Source: Spirochaetota bacterium (GTDB taxonomy: Bacteria; Spirochaetota; UBA4802; UBA5550). From it: a stretch of DNA of 35,225 nucleotides. The notes beneath the pieces are model-generated. The model saw only the letters and a list, made by a program, of their open reading frames with translations, made no database searches and had not been told where the DNA came from. Of this stretch, positions 1-9,853 are shown one piece after another; within the stretch, counting starts at the first letter, position 1; each line of letters opens with the position of its first letter. The stretch covers positions 1 through 35,225 of the forward strand of contig JAFGJX010000007.1 in NCBI GenBank assembly GCA_016928865.1, written 5' to 3'. Position numbers and translations under genes: made by a program.

Positions 1-657
1 GCCAGGTACCTGAATTGCGGATACCTGCGGAATTATACTCCCGACAGCGACAGGACAATACGCGAGATCAGGGAAAAGATCGCGCCGCTGGAAAAAAACG
101 GGATTAAAGACACGAAAGCCCTTTTCACTCTGGCCAACCAGTACAGCCGTCTCGGCACCATTTATATCGAGAAGCGCCTCTGGGGCCTCGCGATCGAAAA
201 CTATGAGAAGGCGATCGGATACGGAAAGGATACGCCCGGCGTCTACTACTCGCTGGGCCTGGCATACGCGAACCGCGGAAGCGAAAAGAACGACGCCGCC
301 GATATAGACCGAGCCGAGGCCAACTATGGAAAGGCGATCGCGATGCAGGATGATTACTATGACGCGCGGAACGCCCTGGCGATCCTCCTGTTTTATCACA
401 AGAATGAAAAGGACCGCGCTATTGAGCTGATGGAAGGAGTGGTCGCGCGCAATAAAAAGCACTACATTGCCCGTTTTACCCTGGGACGGTTTTATTACGA
501 GACGGGCAAGCTGTCCCGCGCGCTCTCGATATACGAAGACCTGAGCTCGGACCTCGACAAGCTGCCGCCGTCACGGATTATCAGCGATTACAAGAGCAAC
601 GCGAGGGATAACATTCAGAGGATTCTGACCGAGATGAAGAAGCAGAAGGGCGACTGA
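1..657 (+). CDS. TPR-repeat protein, C-terminal part (5' end outside window)
   Basis: The reading frame is open from base 1 to the TGA at 655-657, so this is the last 218 residues of a longer protein. It is helical, with tetratricopeptide-type repeats: segments such as LWGLAIENYEKAIGYG, YYSLGLAYANRG, ANYGKAIAMQDDYYDARNAL and HYIARFTLGRFYYETGKLSRALSIYE show the spaced small/aromatic residue pattern (W/L-G-Y-A-F-A-P) of TPR units about 34 residues apart. TPR arrays are protein-interaction scaffolds; no enzymatic motif is visible. The first ATG in the window (343) is internal, because repeats precede it in frame. It converges on the motB-like gene with only 6 bp between the stop codons and no terminator hairpin. 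The specific role is unknown and the N-terminus, including any signal peptide, cannot be seen. Confidence 0.8.
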   Translation, partial: ARYLNCGYLRNYTPDSDRTIREIREKIAPLEKNGIKDTKALFTLANQYSRLGTIYIEKRLWGLAIENYEKAIGYGKDTPGVYYSLGLAYANRGSEKNDAADIDRAEANYGKAIAMQDDYYDARNALAILLFYHKNEKDRAIELMEGVVARNKKHYIARFTLGRFYYETGKLSRALSIYEDLSSDLDKLPPSRIISDYKSNARDNIQRILTEMKKQKGD

Positions 658-663
658 CCCGTT

Positions 664-1449
664 CTAGCGCCATTCTTCATCCGGGAGCGGCCGCGGGATT
701 CTACTGTCCTTCGATTTCTGTAAAAAGTGTTCCTTGAGTATGACGATGTCGACCCGGCGGTTGTAGGCCCTGCCCTGCGGGGTCGTGTTGACGTCGATCG
801 GCCGGTATTCCCCGAACGCGACCGAGGAGAGCTGCCCGGGGTTCACTCCTTCATCATCGGACAGGAAATGGAGGACGTTCAGCGCCCGCGCCGATGAAAG
901 CTCCCAGTTTGTTCTATAGAATTCCCGCGACTTCGGGGCGGTCACCGGCGCATTATCGGTATGCCCTTCGATCCGGATGAAGTTGTCGACGTTCTTCAGC
1001 AGCCGCGCGATCTTGCCCAGCACCGGACGCACGTCGCCCTTCAGGCGCGCCGACCCGGGATCGAAAAACACGTCGCTGCTCAGCGTGATCACGAGCCCCC
1101 GCTCGTCTTCCATCACGCGCACCTCGCGCGCCTCGATCTCCGGCTTGAACGCCTCGACCGCGCGCTTCAGCATCTGCGACATGTACTGCTGCTTCTGGCT
1201 GCTCGGCAGGGCCGTGATGTTGTGGCCGAGCTCCATCATGTTCCCCTTGGAGATCGATTTTCCTCCGGCCATGATGCCGATGCTCCCCTTGAATGACGAG
1301 AGCACGTAGAGGAACTCGTGCCCCCTTACCACCGTCTCATCCCCCATCAGCACGATGAAGAAGCAGAGGAGGAGCATGTTCATGTCGCCCAGGGTCTGCA
1401 TCCAGGGCGGCGACGACCGTACTTTTGATTTTCCCCTCTTTGTGGCCAT
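664..1449 (-). CDS. motB: MotB-like flagellar stator protein (OmpA/peptidoglycan-binding)
   Basis: 261 residues, a normal MotB length. A short basic N-terminus is followed by one membrane segment (about residues 17-37, GDMNMLLLCFFIVLMG). It carries the family's ion-binding aspartate, here D22, in the position of the conserved Asp of E. coli MotB. The C-terminal half is an OmpA-type peptidoglycan-binding domain with FFDPGSARL, IEGHTDN, NWELSSARA and NRRVDIVIL. In the known complex MotB anchors MotA to the cell wall and the pair conducts ions that drive flagellar rotation. The gene follows motA with 3 bp between them, so the two are co-transcribed. No rod, hook or switch genes are in view. H+ versus Na+ coupling cannot be decided from the sequence. 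Confidence 0.9.
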   Translation of the reverse strand: MATKRGKSKVRSSPPWMQTLGDMNMLLLCFFIVLMGDETVVRGHEFLYVLSSFKGSIGIMAGGKSISKGNMMELGHNITALPSSQKQQYMSQMLKRAVEAFKPEIEAREVRVMEDERGLVITLSSDVFFDPGSARLKGDVRPVLGKIARLLKNVDNFIRIEGHTDNAPVTAPKSREFYRTNWELSSARALNVLHFLSDDEGVNPGQLSSVAFGEYRPIDVNTTPQGRAYNRRVDIVILKEHFLQKSKDSRIPRPLPDEEWR

Positions 1450-1452
1450 GGA

Positions 1453-2232
1453 TCAGTCGCTCACTTCCTCGCTGATCGCTTCCCTCATGCCCGGGGCGAG
1501 GAAGGATATCAGCTTGTCCTTGACGATGCGCGGGTTGTCGCCGGACTGAATGGAGAGGACTCCCATCAATATGATTGACCGCATGAGTATCTCGTTGTTG
1601 GTCATGATGTCGAGTCGCGATGCCATCGGCTGGAACACCAGGTAACAGAGGATCGCGCCATACAGGGTGGTGATGATGGCCACGGCCAGGTAGGGGCCGA
1701 TTGAAGACCGGTCGCTCAGGTTGACCAGCATCATGACCAGTCCCATCAGGGTTCCGATCATCCCGAACGCGGGCGCGAACCCGGCCCAGTCGTCGAACAT
1801 GCGCTTGTTGTCGTCGTGGCGCCTCACCATCTGGTCGATCTCGGTCTCCATGATGTTCTTCACCAGCTCCGGATCGGTGCCGTCCACGACGAGCTGGAGC
1901 CCTTTTTTCATGTAGGGATCGTCAAGCTCTTCCAGGTCGTCTTCAAGCGCCAGGAGGCCTTCGCGGCGGGCCTTTTCGGAAAACGACACGATGGTCACGA
2001 TCAGTTCGCTCAGGTTGTAATTGGGAGGGAACACCGCCACCCTGAACAGGGTCGGAATGTTCAGGAGCTGGGGTAAGGAATAGCCGACCAGCATTGCCCC
2101 GAGGCTGCCCCCCACGGTGATCATGACGGATGGAAGGTCGTAGAATAAAAGGACACTGCTCTTGGCGAATACAACTCCGAGTATGAGGGTTGTGAGACCC
2201 CATGCTATCCCTATGATCAGCGTTACTTGCAT
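1453..2232 (-). CDS. motA: MotA-like flagellar stator protein
   Basis: 259 residues with the MotA/ExbB-type layout: two N-terminal membrane segments (about 1-25 and 33-55), a cytoplasmic loop with acidic and basic residues for rotor contact (LLALEDDLEELDDP), then two more membrane segments (about 147-170, FGMIGTLMGLVMMLVNL, and 180-200, VAIITTLYGAILCYLVF). The prolines expected at the cytoplasmic ends of the last helices are present (for example FQPMASRL). The start ATG at 2232 has an AGGGG ribosome site five bases upstream. Together with the downstream motB-like gene it would form the MotA5B2-type ion channel in the inner membrane. The 288-bp gap upstream holds a repeated motif listed separately. 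TolQ/ExbB paralogy is less likely given the MotB partner. Confidence 0.9.
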   Translation of the reverse strand: MQVTLIIGIAWGLTTLILGVVFAKSSVLLFYDLPSVMITVGGSLGAMLVGYSLPQLLNIPTLFRVAVFPPNYNLSELIVTIVSFSEKARREGLLALEDDLEELDDPYMKKGLQLVVDGTDPELVKNIMETEIDQMVRRHDDNKRMFDDWAGFAPAFGMIGTLMGLVMMLVNLSDRSSIGPYLAVAIITTLYGAILCYLVFQPMASRLDIMTNNEILMRSIILMGVLSIQSGDNPRIVKDKLISFLAPGMREAISEEVSD

Positions 2233-2240
2233 ATATTACC

Positions 2241-2314
2241 CCTGATACGAATGTCTATTTATTTATTTCGGTATTTTTTGTCCATTTAACCAATAATTTT
2301 TCCTGATACCGAAA
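2241..2314 (-). promoter_or_regulatory. Repeated CCTGATACCGAA motif upstream of motA
   Basis: A perfect 9-bp inverted repeat (TTTCGGTAT at 2266-2274, ATACCGAAA at 2306-2314) lies 34-82 bp upstream of the motA start. A near-identical direct copy of the right half (CCTGATACGAA from 2241, CCTGATACCGAA from 2302) lies closer to the gene. The 31-bp spacer is AT-rich and could contain the promoter. I could not find a convincing sigma-28 element (TAAA plus GCCGATAA); on the minus strand CCGAAATAA is only a partial match. A regulator-binding array is an inference. Confidence 0.25.
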
Positions 2315-2520
2315 ACAGGGCGATTTTACCGGTAAAGCGCTCTGCAATCTCCCGTATATACCACTGATTCTAATATTCATCGGGAAAATGTCAACAAATT
2401 ACCCTTTTCAGGCAGCTTTCAGGCTTGGATTGCGTTTTTTTCCGTGAATAGACATATCCGTTGGACGGGCCTCGTGTAACGGTAAATCGAAACGCGCGCA
2501 GCGGGATGCTTCGCCGCGTA

Positions 2521-3468
2521 TCAGGAGCCCTTTTTCTGGTTTTCTTCACCCACGATTAATTGGAGCTTCGTCACCACGGTATGCCTGACAGGGGTATCGC
2601 TCGATTGTTTTGCGATATCCATGGATTCCTCCGCGCCCTTGAGAAGGTGGTCGATCGAGTCGGGAATTGAAAGGTAGGTGATACCGGCTGTGGTGACGGA
2701 TATCGGCCATCGTTTCGCCGTCAGCAGGGACATGACGGTCTCCTGGAGCCTTGTTATGACGGTGCTGGACTGGCTGAAATCGCCGCCGGGGAGGAGGACT
2801 GCGAATTCGTCGCCGCCGATCCTGGCCACGATATCGGTGATGCGGACCGCGTCCTTGATCGCCGCCGCGATCGACTGGAGCGCGCGGTCCCCGACCCTGT
2901 GGCCGAGGGTATCGTTCAGCGATTCAAGATCGTCGATGTCCATGTACACGATGGTGATGGGAGTCCGGTTCCGGCGGCACCGTTCCAGCTCCATGCTTCC
3001 CTCATCATAAAAAGATCGTATGTTGTCGATGCCGGTCAGGTAATCCTTTCGGATCAGGTCACGCTCCGCTTCCCGGTGCCTCCGCGTGTATTCGGCCAGA
3101 TGCGCGATCAGGATGTTCGCGAACAGCGTGGCGATAAAATTCCACACAGGACCGAAGACGCCGGCAGGCGGCGTACCCGCGAACAGGGGCGACGCCAGCT
3201 CCGCCAGGGCCGCTACCAGGGCCATGCCGAAGCCCCATTTTTTCCCGATAAACCAAGAGGCCGACATCGTGATCAGCATGGAAGGGAAAAGCATGGATAT
3301 GCCGGGGGCCCAGAGAAATTGCATGATGCCGATCCCGCACAGGACAGCGGCATGCATGGAAAAGAGCAGGGGTGCGCGTGCTGCCGAGTTTTTATTGAAA
3401 ACCTGTACCATTGGACCACGCGATTCAATCGGTATTATGGCGCCGATGAAGGAAAAATTTCCCTTCAC
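2521..3468 (-). CDS. Membrane-anchored diguanylate cyclase (GGDEF)
   Basis: 315 residues. The N-terminal half has several hydrophobic segments (about 33-53, 55-73, 78-97, 105-125), so it is inner-membrane anchored with an unclassified sensor region. The C-terminal GGDEF domain begins near residue 138 (DYLTGIDN) and has MDIDDLESLNDTLGH with the metal-binding aspartate, and the active-site GGDEF at 218-222. Five residues before it is RITD (209-212), an intact RxxD inhibitory site for cyclic-di-GMP feedback. The protein should therefore convert two GTP to c-di-GMP with product inhibition. The longest frame starts at a GTG (3468) with a weak ribosome site; the in-frame ATG at 3411 (M20) is an alternative. 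It lies upstream of motA on the same strand, separated by 288 bp, consistent with but not proving a motility role. Confidence 0.9.
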   Translation of the reverse strand: MKGNFSFIGAIIPIESRGPMVQVFNKNSAARAPLLFSMHAAVLCGIGIMQFLWAPGISMLFPSMLITMSASWFIGKKWGFGMALVAALAELASPLFAGTPPAGVFGPVWNFIATLFANILIAHLAEYTRRHREAERDLIRKDYLTGIDNIRSFYDEGSMELERCRRNRTPITIVYMDIDDLESLNDTLGHRVGDRALQSIAAAIKDAVRITDIVARIGGDEFAVLLPGGDFSQSSTVITRLQETVMSLLTAKRWPISVTTAGITYLSIPDSIDHLLKGAEESMDIAKQSSDTPVRHTVVTKLQLIVGEENQKKGS

Positions 3469-3642
3469 ATCCGGTCGCCCGGACTGAATATATCATGCAT
3501 CAAACATTTGCAATCTTTCAATAAGAAAAAAGCGTTGTAGTCAAAAAAATGAGCTGCTTTTCTATCTGTGATGGGATATGAATTAATAGATTATATGCAA
3601 ATCCGAACTTCCAAGGTGCCGTCCCGAAAGTCTTATGCAACT

Positions 3643-3756
3643 CCTCCCAAACCCCCCACAGGGGGCTTTCAAGCCATTAAAGTCCCCCTCCGGGGGATTT
3701 AGGGGGGGGGCTTTATAGGACCCCGGCAGGGGGGCCCTGTGAGCGCGAGACGCTCA
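3643..3756. repeat. GC-rich intergenic hairpin block
   Basis: This sits in the 387-bp gap between the divergent diguanylate cyclase and metY genes. It contains two consecutive C-run/G-run hairpins (CCCCC-ACA-GGGGG around 3653-3665 and CCCCC-TCC-GGGGG around 3683-3696), then a run of nine G (3702-3710). A further TGAGCG/CGCTCA hairpin lies at 3740-3756. The pattern resembles mobile or repetitive intergenic palindromes and has a weaker relative at 24145-24186. It may act as a transcription boundary. The rest of the gap is AT-rich and, apart from the metY promoter, shows no other feature. Confidence 0.5.
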
Positions 3757-3781
3757 TTTCGCAACAAATCAAATATTAATC

Positions 3782-5154
<1,373 letters not shown>

Positions 5155-5190
5155 GCGCATGGCGAGACAACAAGGGAAGAGGAGCGTCAT

Positions 5191-6129
5191 ATGGGAAAAA
5201 TATACGGCGATATAACCGAAACGGTCGGCCGCACGCCGCTGGTGAGAATCAACCGGCTCGCCTGCGCCGGCGGGGCGAGCGTGCTGGCGAAGCTGGAATC
5301 CTTCAATCCCCTGTCGAGCGTCAAGGACAGGATCGGGCTCGCGATGATCGAGGCCGCTGAGAAGGAAGGCTCCATCGGCGAAGGCACGGTGATCATCGAG
5401 CCGACCAGCGGCAATACCGGCATCGGGCTGGCGTTCGTCTGCGCCGCGCGGGGCTACCGGCTTGTCCTCACCATGCCCGACACCATGAGCGTCGAACGGC
5501 GCCAGCTCCTCCAGTTCCTGGGAGCGGAGCTGGTGCTGACCGACGGGTCGAAGGGGATGCAGGGGGCGATCGAAAAGGCCGGGGAGCTGGCGAAGGGCAC
5601 GCCGAACAGCTACATGCCCCAGCAGTTCAACAACCCGGCGAATCCCGACATGCACCGGAGGACCACGGCCGAGGAGATCTGGGATGACTCCGGCGGCGCG
5701 GTCGATATTTTCGTTGCCGGCGTGGGGACCGGCGGCACGGTGACCGGCGTGGGCGAGGTCCTCAAGAAGAAGAAGCCGTCGGTCAGGATCGTCGCGGTCG
5801 AGCCGGCCGATTCGCCGGTGCTGTCCGGGGGCGCCCCGGGCCCGCACCGGATCCAGGGCATCGGCGCCGGGTTTGTGCCGCGTATATACAACGACGGCGT
5901 CGTGGACGAGGTGATTCCCGTGAAACATACGGACGCGGGGGACACAACGCGCCGGCTCGCGCGCGAGGAGGGTATCCTCGCGGGCATATCGAGCGGAGCC
6001 GCGCTCTGGGCCGCTCTGCAGGTGGCGGGGCGGAAGGAATCGTCCGGAAAGACCGTGGTCGTGCTCCTTCCGGACACGGGGGAGCGCTACCTGTCAACCT
6101 GGCTGTTCGGGGGCAACGGCGCGCAATGA
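5191..6129 (+). CDS. cysK: Cysteine synthase (O-acetylserine sulfhydrylase)
   Basis: 312 residues, standard for CysK. The PLP lysine is K45 in SSVKDR; the substrate-binding loop TSGNTG is at 72-77; the phosphate-binding GTGGT loop is at 179-183; the C-terminal region has GISSGAA. The protein converts O-acetylserine plus sulfide to cysteine. A GAGGAG ribosome site precedes the ATG. The last codons overlap the Rrf2 regulator by four bases (ATGA), so translation is coupled. With metY upstream, both sulfide-fixing branches (cysteine and homocysteine) are controlled together. The length and lack of a CBS domain argue against cystathionine beta-synthase. Confidence 0.94.
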   Translation: MGKIYGDITETVGRTPLVRINRLACAGGASVLAKLESFNPLSSVKDRIGLAMIEAAEKEGSIGEGTVIIEPTSGNTGIGLAFVCAARGYRLVLTMPDTMSVERRQLLQFLGAELVLTDGSKGMQGAIEKAGELAKGTPNSYMPQQFNNPANPDMHRRTTAEEIWDDSGGAVDIFVAGVGTGGTVTGVGEVLKKKKPSVRIVAVEPADSPVLSGGAPGPHRIQGIGAGFVPRIYNDGVVDEVIPVKHTDAGDTTRRLAREEGILAGISSGAALWAALQVAGRKESSGKTVVVLLPDTGERYLSTWLFGGNGAQ

Positions 6130-6572
6130 AGCTCTCCACCCGATCCCGGTACGGCCTCCGGCTGATGCTGACCCTGGGCGCCAGCGAGAAGAAAGAGCCG
6201 GTCTTCCTCAGGGAGATCGCGCGCGCCGAGGAGATATCCGAGAAATACCTGAGCCAGATAATAATCCCCCTGAAGGCAAAAGGTCTGGTGACGACGTTCA
6301 GGGGGGCCCACGGGGGCTACCTGCTCGGGAGGCCGGCATCGGAGATCAGGCTCCGGGAGATAATCGAGCCCCTTGAAGGCGACCTGTGCCTTGTGGAGTG
6401 CGTGGCGAATTCGACATTGTGCGACAGGTCGACGGAATGCGTCACGCGGGAGATCTGGAAGGGCATGGACGCTGTCCTGGCGGAATATCTCGATAGCGTT
6501 ACTCTCGAAGACCTTGTTCAGAAGTATAACTTGAAAAGGAGAAATAAAGGCGCGGTGGAATATTCCATTTAA
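6126..6572 (+). CDS. Rrf2-family transcriptional regulator, probably Fe-S binding
   Basis: 148 residues, typical of the Rrf2 family. The N-terminal winged helix-turn-helix has the family opening [15 protein letters not shown], the recognition region [20 protein letters not shown] and the wing GAHGGYLL. The loop that holds the cluster in IscR/NsrR/RsrR-type members carries C92, C99 and C105 (C-X6-C-X5-C), with an extra C88 just before. This differs slightly from the C-X5-C-X5-C of E. coli IscR but is compatible with a [2Fe-2S] or [4Fe-4S] cluster. CymR, the known cysteine-metabolism Rrf2 repressor, lacks such cysteines, so this protein may sense Fe-S status, redox or sulfide rather than the CysK complex. 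The four-base overlap with cysK and the palindrome at 3801-3842 suggest operon autoregulation. Confidence 0.88.
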   Translation: MKLSTRSRYGLRLMLTLGASEKKEPVFLREIARAEEISEKYLSQIIIPLKAKGLVTTFRGAHGGYLLGRPASEIRLREIIEPLEGDLCLVECVANSTLCDRSTECVTREIWKGMDAVLAEYLDSVTLEDLVQKYNLKRRNKGAVEYSI

Positions 6573-6673
6573 TACCGATCATAGACGGGCAGCGTTGTGA
6601 TTCGGGGAGTCTGTTGATGAAATACGGATTGTATAATAATTTCTGAAAAAGAGGTGTTTATATATATAAAAAA

Positions 6674-6722
6674 GTGACGCGTTTAACAAACAGTTGTATT
6701 ATATAGTATACTATAATGGAGG
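6674..6722 (+). promoter_or_regulatory. Probable promoter, palindromic operator and RBS of the metal-efflux operon
   Basis: GTGACG (6674-6679) and TATTAT (6697-6702), 17 bp apart, are a plausible -35/-10 pair. Immediately downstream is a perfect 14-bp palindrome, TATAGTATACTATA (6702-6715), covering the expected start site. The GGAGG ribosome site follows at 6718-6722, seven bases before the ATG at 6730. The arrangement fits a repressor site for a metal- or redox-responsive regulator. No such regulator is encoded next to the operon. An alternative -10 is TATACT at 6707-6712. Confidence 0.5.
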
Positions 6723-6729
6723 TTAAATC

Positions 6730-7086
6730 ATGAATGCACAGGAGAGGACAAAACATACACTGACGGCCGTATTGATGGCGCTGGCCGTTGCTTTTTTTGT
6801 GGCGGATATAACCGCTCCCGGGGCCATGGCCGATCAAAAGACGGTGAAAGCTCAGACTCTCTGCCCGGTCATGGGTGAACCCATAAACAAGAATTTTTTT
6901 ATCGATTACAAGGGACACCGTATTTATTTCTGCTGCTCCTCATGCCCGGATGAGTTCAGGAAGAACCCGGAAAAGTATATGAAGAAGCTGCGGGAGAGCG
7001 GCGTGACCCTTGAAAAAAGCCCTGCGGGCAAGAAGGACGGAGCGAAAAAAGGCGGTTCTGATAAAACGAAACACACGCATCATTAA
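6730..7086 (+). CDS. Exported YHS-domain metal-binding protein
   Basis: 118 residues. An N-terminal hydrophobic stretch (about 10-25) with a likely AMA-DQ cleavage site near residue 34 indicates export to the periplasm. The middle is a YHS domain: LCPVMGEPIN with C45 and M48, then the YKGHRIYFCCSSCPDEFRKNP segment with C68, C69 and C72. The tail is lysine-rich and ends in KHTHH, a possible extra metal ligand. YHS and TRASH-like domains bind copper and related soft metals. As first gene of an operon with a CusCBA-type efflux pump, it most simply serves as a periplasmic metal carrier or sensor feeding the pump, a role CusF plays in E. coli. Start and ribosome site (GGAGG) are clear. The metal specificity is inferred from context. 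Confidence 0.82.
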   Translation: MNAQERTKHTLTAVLMALAVAFFVADITAPGAMADQKTVKAQTLCPVMGEPINKNFFIDYKGHRIYFCCSSCPDEFRKNPEKYMKKLRESGVTLEKSPAGKKDGAKKGGSDKTKHTHH

Positions 7087-7162
7087 ACGGTAATTGCATG
7101 ATTCTGGCGGGAGGGGAGAGGCGACGGCGGTTATCCTTCGCCCGCAGCCTGTTGGAATAACT

Positions 7163-8467
7163 ATGCGCACAGTGTTTGTCATAATGGTGATGCTGATCAC
7201 GGCATCGGTCTCTGGCCGGGAGCCGGCCCTCGTGGAATTGCAACGAACGGCTCTTTCGGGAAACCCGCGTTTACGGGCGATGGAAGCGCAAGTGTTGATG
7301 ATGAAAAAAAGGATTCCGCAGAGCACCGCGCTCGAGGATCCCAAGGTCAAGCTTGGCATAAACAACCTGCCGGTAACATCGCCCTCCTTAACGAAAGACA
7401 ACATGACCTCAAAGGAGATCGGCGTCTCCCAGAAGATCCCGACAGGCAGGCTCCCCTTCCAGAAGAAGATCGCCATTAATGAATACGAGATGGCTCAGGA
7501 AACCCTCAAGGCCGAAAAGGCCGAGACCCTTCACATGCTCCGTCTGAATTACTACGAGTTGATGTACACATTGTCGTCCATACGGATTGTCGAAGATATT
7601 CAGAAGCAGATGAAACTGGTGGTGGACAGCGAGGTGGCGGCGACAAAGGCCGGCCTGGGAAGTCTTTCGAATGTCGTCAAGGCGAAGATTGAATACACCA
7701 TGGCAGAAGAGGAGCTCATCGGTCTCAGGCAACGGCAGGAGGAGCTTGAGCAGAATATTAATTATCTTGCCGGGACGAAGGTGAAGTCGCGAATCACGCC
7801 ATTGCCGGACCCGCGATTCAGTGAGATCGACGCAGGAAAGGTGATCGAGGAACTGACCGCGTCCAATCCGCAGCTGAAGATCCTCCATCTGGGCGTTGAG
7901 ATGAGCAGGAATGAGATCTTGCTGAAGAAATCCGAATATGCGCCGGACATCGATGTGGGGCTTTCGTACATGCAGCGGCAGGACAGTCGGAGGAAAAATT
8001 TCATCGACCCCATGTTCGGCTCGGGCGGGGCGTCCGCGGTCTACAAGTCAGAAAAAACAAAACGGAATGATATGGTTTCGGCCATGGTGAGTATTTCAGT
8101 CCCCTTCTGGTTCTGGAAGAAAAATATCCCCATGGTCGAAGAGATGAAGAAAAAAAGCGAGTCCGCGCGGAACCTGTACCTGGACGCCCTGAACAGAATG
8201 ACGGCCCGGGCCAATACGCTGGTAAGCCGGATGGTCAAGTGGCGGGACCTGTATCGGCTGTACAATGACCGACTCATCCCGCAGGCGGAGCTTGCGCTCG
8301 AGACGACACTGGCCCGCTACCGCACGAGCACGGTGGAATTTATGCCCGTGGTGGATACCGTGCGTATGCTGCTGCGGTATCGCAGGGAGCGTGTCATGGC
8401 GGTGAAGGAATACTACGCCTCGTACTCGGAGCTCAACGCCCTCATGGGCGTGGAGGTATTGGAATGA
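7163..8467 (+). CDS. cusC: Outer-membrane efflux channel, TolC/CusC family
   Basis: The frame is open from a TTG at 7094, but the ATG at 7163 begins a clean signal peptide (MRTVFVIMVMLITASVSG), giving 434 residues, which is normal for the family. It has two outer-membrane-factor repeats rich in long helices: an N-terminal one with NPRLRAMEAQV and LHMLRLNYYELMYTL, and a second with NPQLKILHLGVEMSRNEILLKKSEYAPDIDVG. An alternating hydrophobic segment near YMQRQDSRRKN probably forms a beta strand of the pore. As in CusC-type channels it would form a trimeric tunnel across the outer membrane. It overlaps the adaptor gene by four bases (ATGA), so pump assembly is translationally coupled. No lipobox cysteine is present in the signal peptide, unlike E. 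coli CusC. Confidence 0.88.
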   Translation: MRTVFVIMVMLITASVSGREPALVELQRTALSGNPRLRAMEAQVLMMKKRIPQSTALEDPKVKLGINNLPVTSPSLTKDNMTSKEIGVSQKIPTGRLPFQKKIAINEYEMAQETLKAEKAETLHMLRLNYYELMYTLSSIRIVEDIQKQMKLVVDSEVAATKAGLGSLSNVVKAKIEYTMAEEELIGLRQRQEELEQNINYLAGTKVKSRITPLPDPRFSEIDAGKVIEELTASNPQLKILHLGVEMSRNEILLKKSEYAPDIDVGLSYMQRQDSRRKNFIDPMFGSGGASAVYKSEKTKRNDMVSAMVSISVPFWFWKKNIPMVEEMKKKSESARNLYLDALNRMTARANTLVSRMVKWRDLYRLYNDRLIPQAELALETTLARYRTSTVEFMPVVDTVRMLLRYRRERVMAVKEYYASYSELNALMGVEVLE

Positions 8468-9843
8468 AGCATAAATGGAAGATTGTCGCTCTCGCTATCG
8501 CCGTCAGCCTTATCGGCGGCTATGTATTGATAACCTATCTGCCGCTGGGCCATGAGTCGCACCGCGAGGAGCAGAAACAGCTCTACACGTGTCCCATGCA
8601 TCCCCAGATCGTGCAGGATGCTCCGGGGGAATGCCCCATCTGCGGAATGAAACTGGTTCCCCTGAAAAAAGAAGAGAAGCACCGGGAAAAAAAGACAATG
8701 TACCGTTCGACCATGAACCCGAATGAGGTGAGCGACAAGCCGGGCAAGGACTCCATGGGTATGGAGATGATCCCTTTTGAAGCCGGTGGCGAAGATGATG
8801 AGATCGTCACGCCGTCGGGCCTCGCGCCGGTAACGATTACCAGGGAAAAGAGGGAGATGATCGGCCTCTCACTCGAGGAGGTCAAAGTCAGGCCCATACG
8901 GAAAGAGATACGCACCTCGGTGCGCATCGTGCCGGACGAAACGAGACAGTACCGGGTTATGACCAAGGTAAGCGGCTGGGTCGAGAAGTTATACGTCAAC
9001 CAGACCGGTCAGTTCGTGAAAAAGGGGGCTCCACTCCTGTCGATCTACAGCCCCGAGCTCCTTTCGGCGCAGCAGGAATATCTGTCGGCGCTCAGGGCCG
9101 GACAAAAATTCAGGGACGGGCGGGACGCCGATATGTCGGACACCATGAACGAAATCGGTACGGCGGCGCGTGAAAGGCTCCGCCTGCTGGACATATCGGA
9201 TTACCAGATCGATCGCATACGATCCACGGGAAAAATCGAGCGCGCGGCGACCCTGTACGCGCCCTCGTCAGGATACGTAACCGAAAAAACCGTGCTTCAG
9301 GGACAGAAGATCATGGTGAATGATGCCCTCATGGAGATTGTGGATCTGTCCGTGATATGGGGAGAACTCGATATTCATGAGTCGGATCTGCCCTATGTTA
9401 AAACCGGTATGCCGGTCGAGGTGACGCTCTCCTACTGGGAGGGCAAAACATTCAGGGGGAGGATCAGCTTTTTCAATCCCTTTATGGATCCGGATACGCG
9501 CGTGCTGAAGGCGCGGGTTGTGATTCCGAACGGCGGCCTGGTCCTCAAGCCGAACATGTACGGCGATGCGAAGCTGTCATACAATGTCGGAAGGAAGCTC
9601 GCCGTGTGTGACCAGGCGGTTATGCGGACAGGCGTGCACAATTATGTTTTTATCGCAGGGAAGGGCGACCTGATTGTTCCCTACGAGGTGAAGCTCGGCG
9701 TACGGTCAAGCGACGGGTACTATGAGGTGATCTCGGGCCTGAAGGGGGGAGAACGGGTCGTGACGTCGGCCAACTTCCTGGTCGATTCGGAGTCATCGCT
9801 GCGGGCGGCATTCAAAGAGGCATCGGGAGCGCATACGCATTGA
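8464..9843 (+). CDS. cusB: RND efflux periplasmic adaptor with N-terminal heavy-metal-binding domains (CusB)
   Basis: 459 residues. One N-terminal membrane anchor (about 7-27) is followed by a heavy-metal-binding domain, YTCPMHPQI...CPICGM, with C43, M45, H46, C57, C60 and M62. A second, cysteine-free version follows at 80-104 (YRSTMNPNEVS...DSMGMEMIPF), typical of CusB-like adaptors that use methionines. The membrane-fusion core comes next: barrel-sandwich halves (SGWVEKLYVNQTGQFVKKGAPL and YAPSSGYVTEKTVLQGQ) around a helical hairpin (LSAQQEYLSALRAG), then beta-barrel and membrane-proximal domains (VIWGELDIHESDLPYVKTG). The adaptor links the CusA pump to the CusC channel and presents metal to it. 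It lies between cusC (4-bp overlap) and cusA (10-bp gap). Confidence 0.92.
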   Translation: MKHKWKIVALAIAVSLIGGYVLITYLPLGHESHREEQKQLYTCPMHPQIVQDAPGECPICGMKLVPLKKEEKHREKKTMYRSTMNPNEVSDKPGKDSMGMEMIPFEAGGEDDEIVTPSGLAPVTITREKREMIGLSLEEVKVRPIRKEIRTSVRIVPDETRQYRVMTKVSGWVEKLYVNQTGQFVKKGAPLLSIYSPELLSAQQEYLSALRAGQKFRDGRDADMSDTMNEIGTAARERLRLLDISDYQIDRIRSTGKIERAATLYAPSSGYVTEKTVLQGQKIMVNDALMEIVDLSVIWGELDIHESDLPYVKTGMPVEVTLSYWEGKTFRGRISFFNPFMDPDTRVLKARVVIPNGGLVLKPNMYGDAKLSYNVGRKLAVCDQAVMRTGVHNYVFIAGKGDLIVPYEVKLGVRSSDGYYEVISGLKGGERVVTSANFLVDSESSLRAAFKEASGAHTH

Positions 9844-9853
9844 GGTTTCGTCG

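Noticed and set aside
2233..2520. Sigma-28 flagellar promoter upstream of motA
   Set aside because: Only partial matches (TAAA and CCGAAATAA with imperfect spacing) were found, not enough to call.
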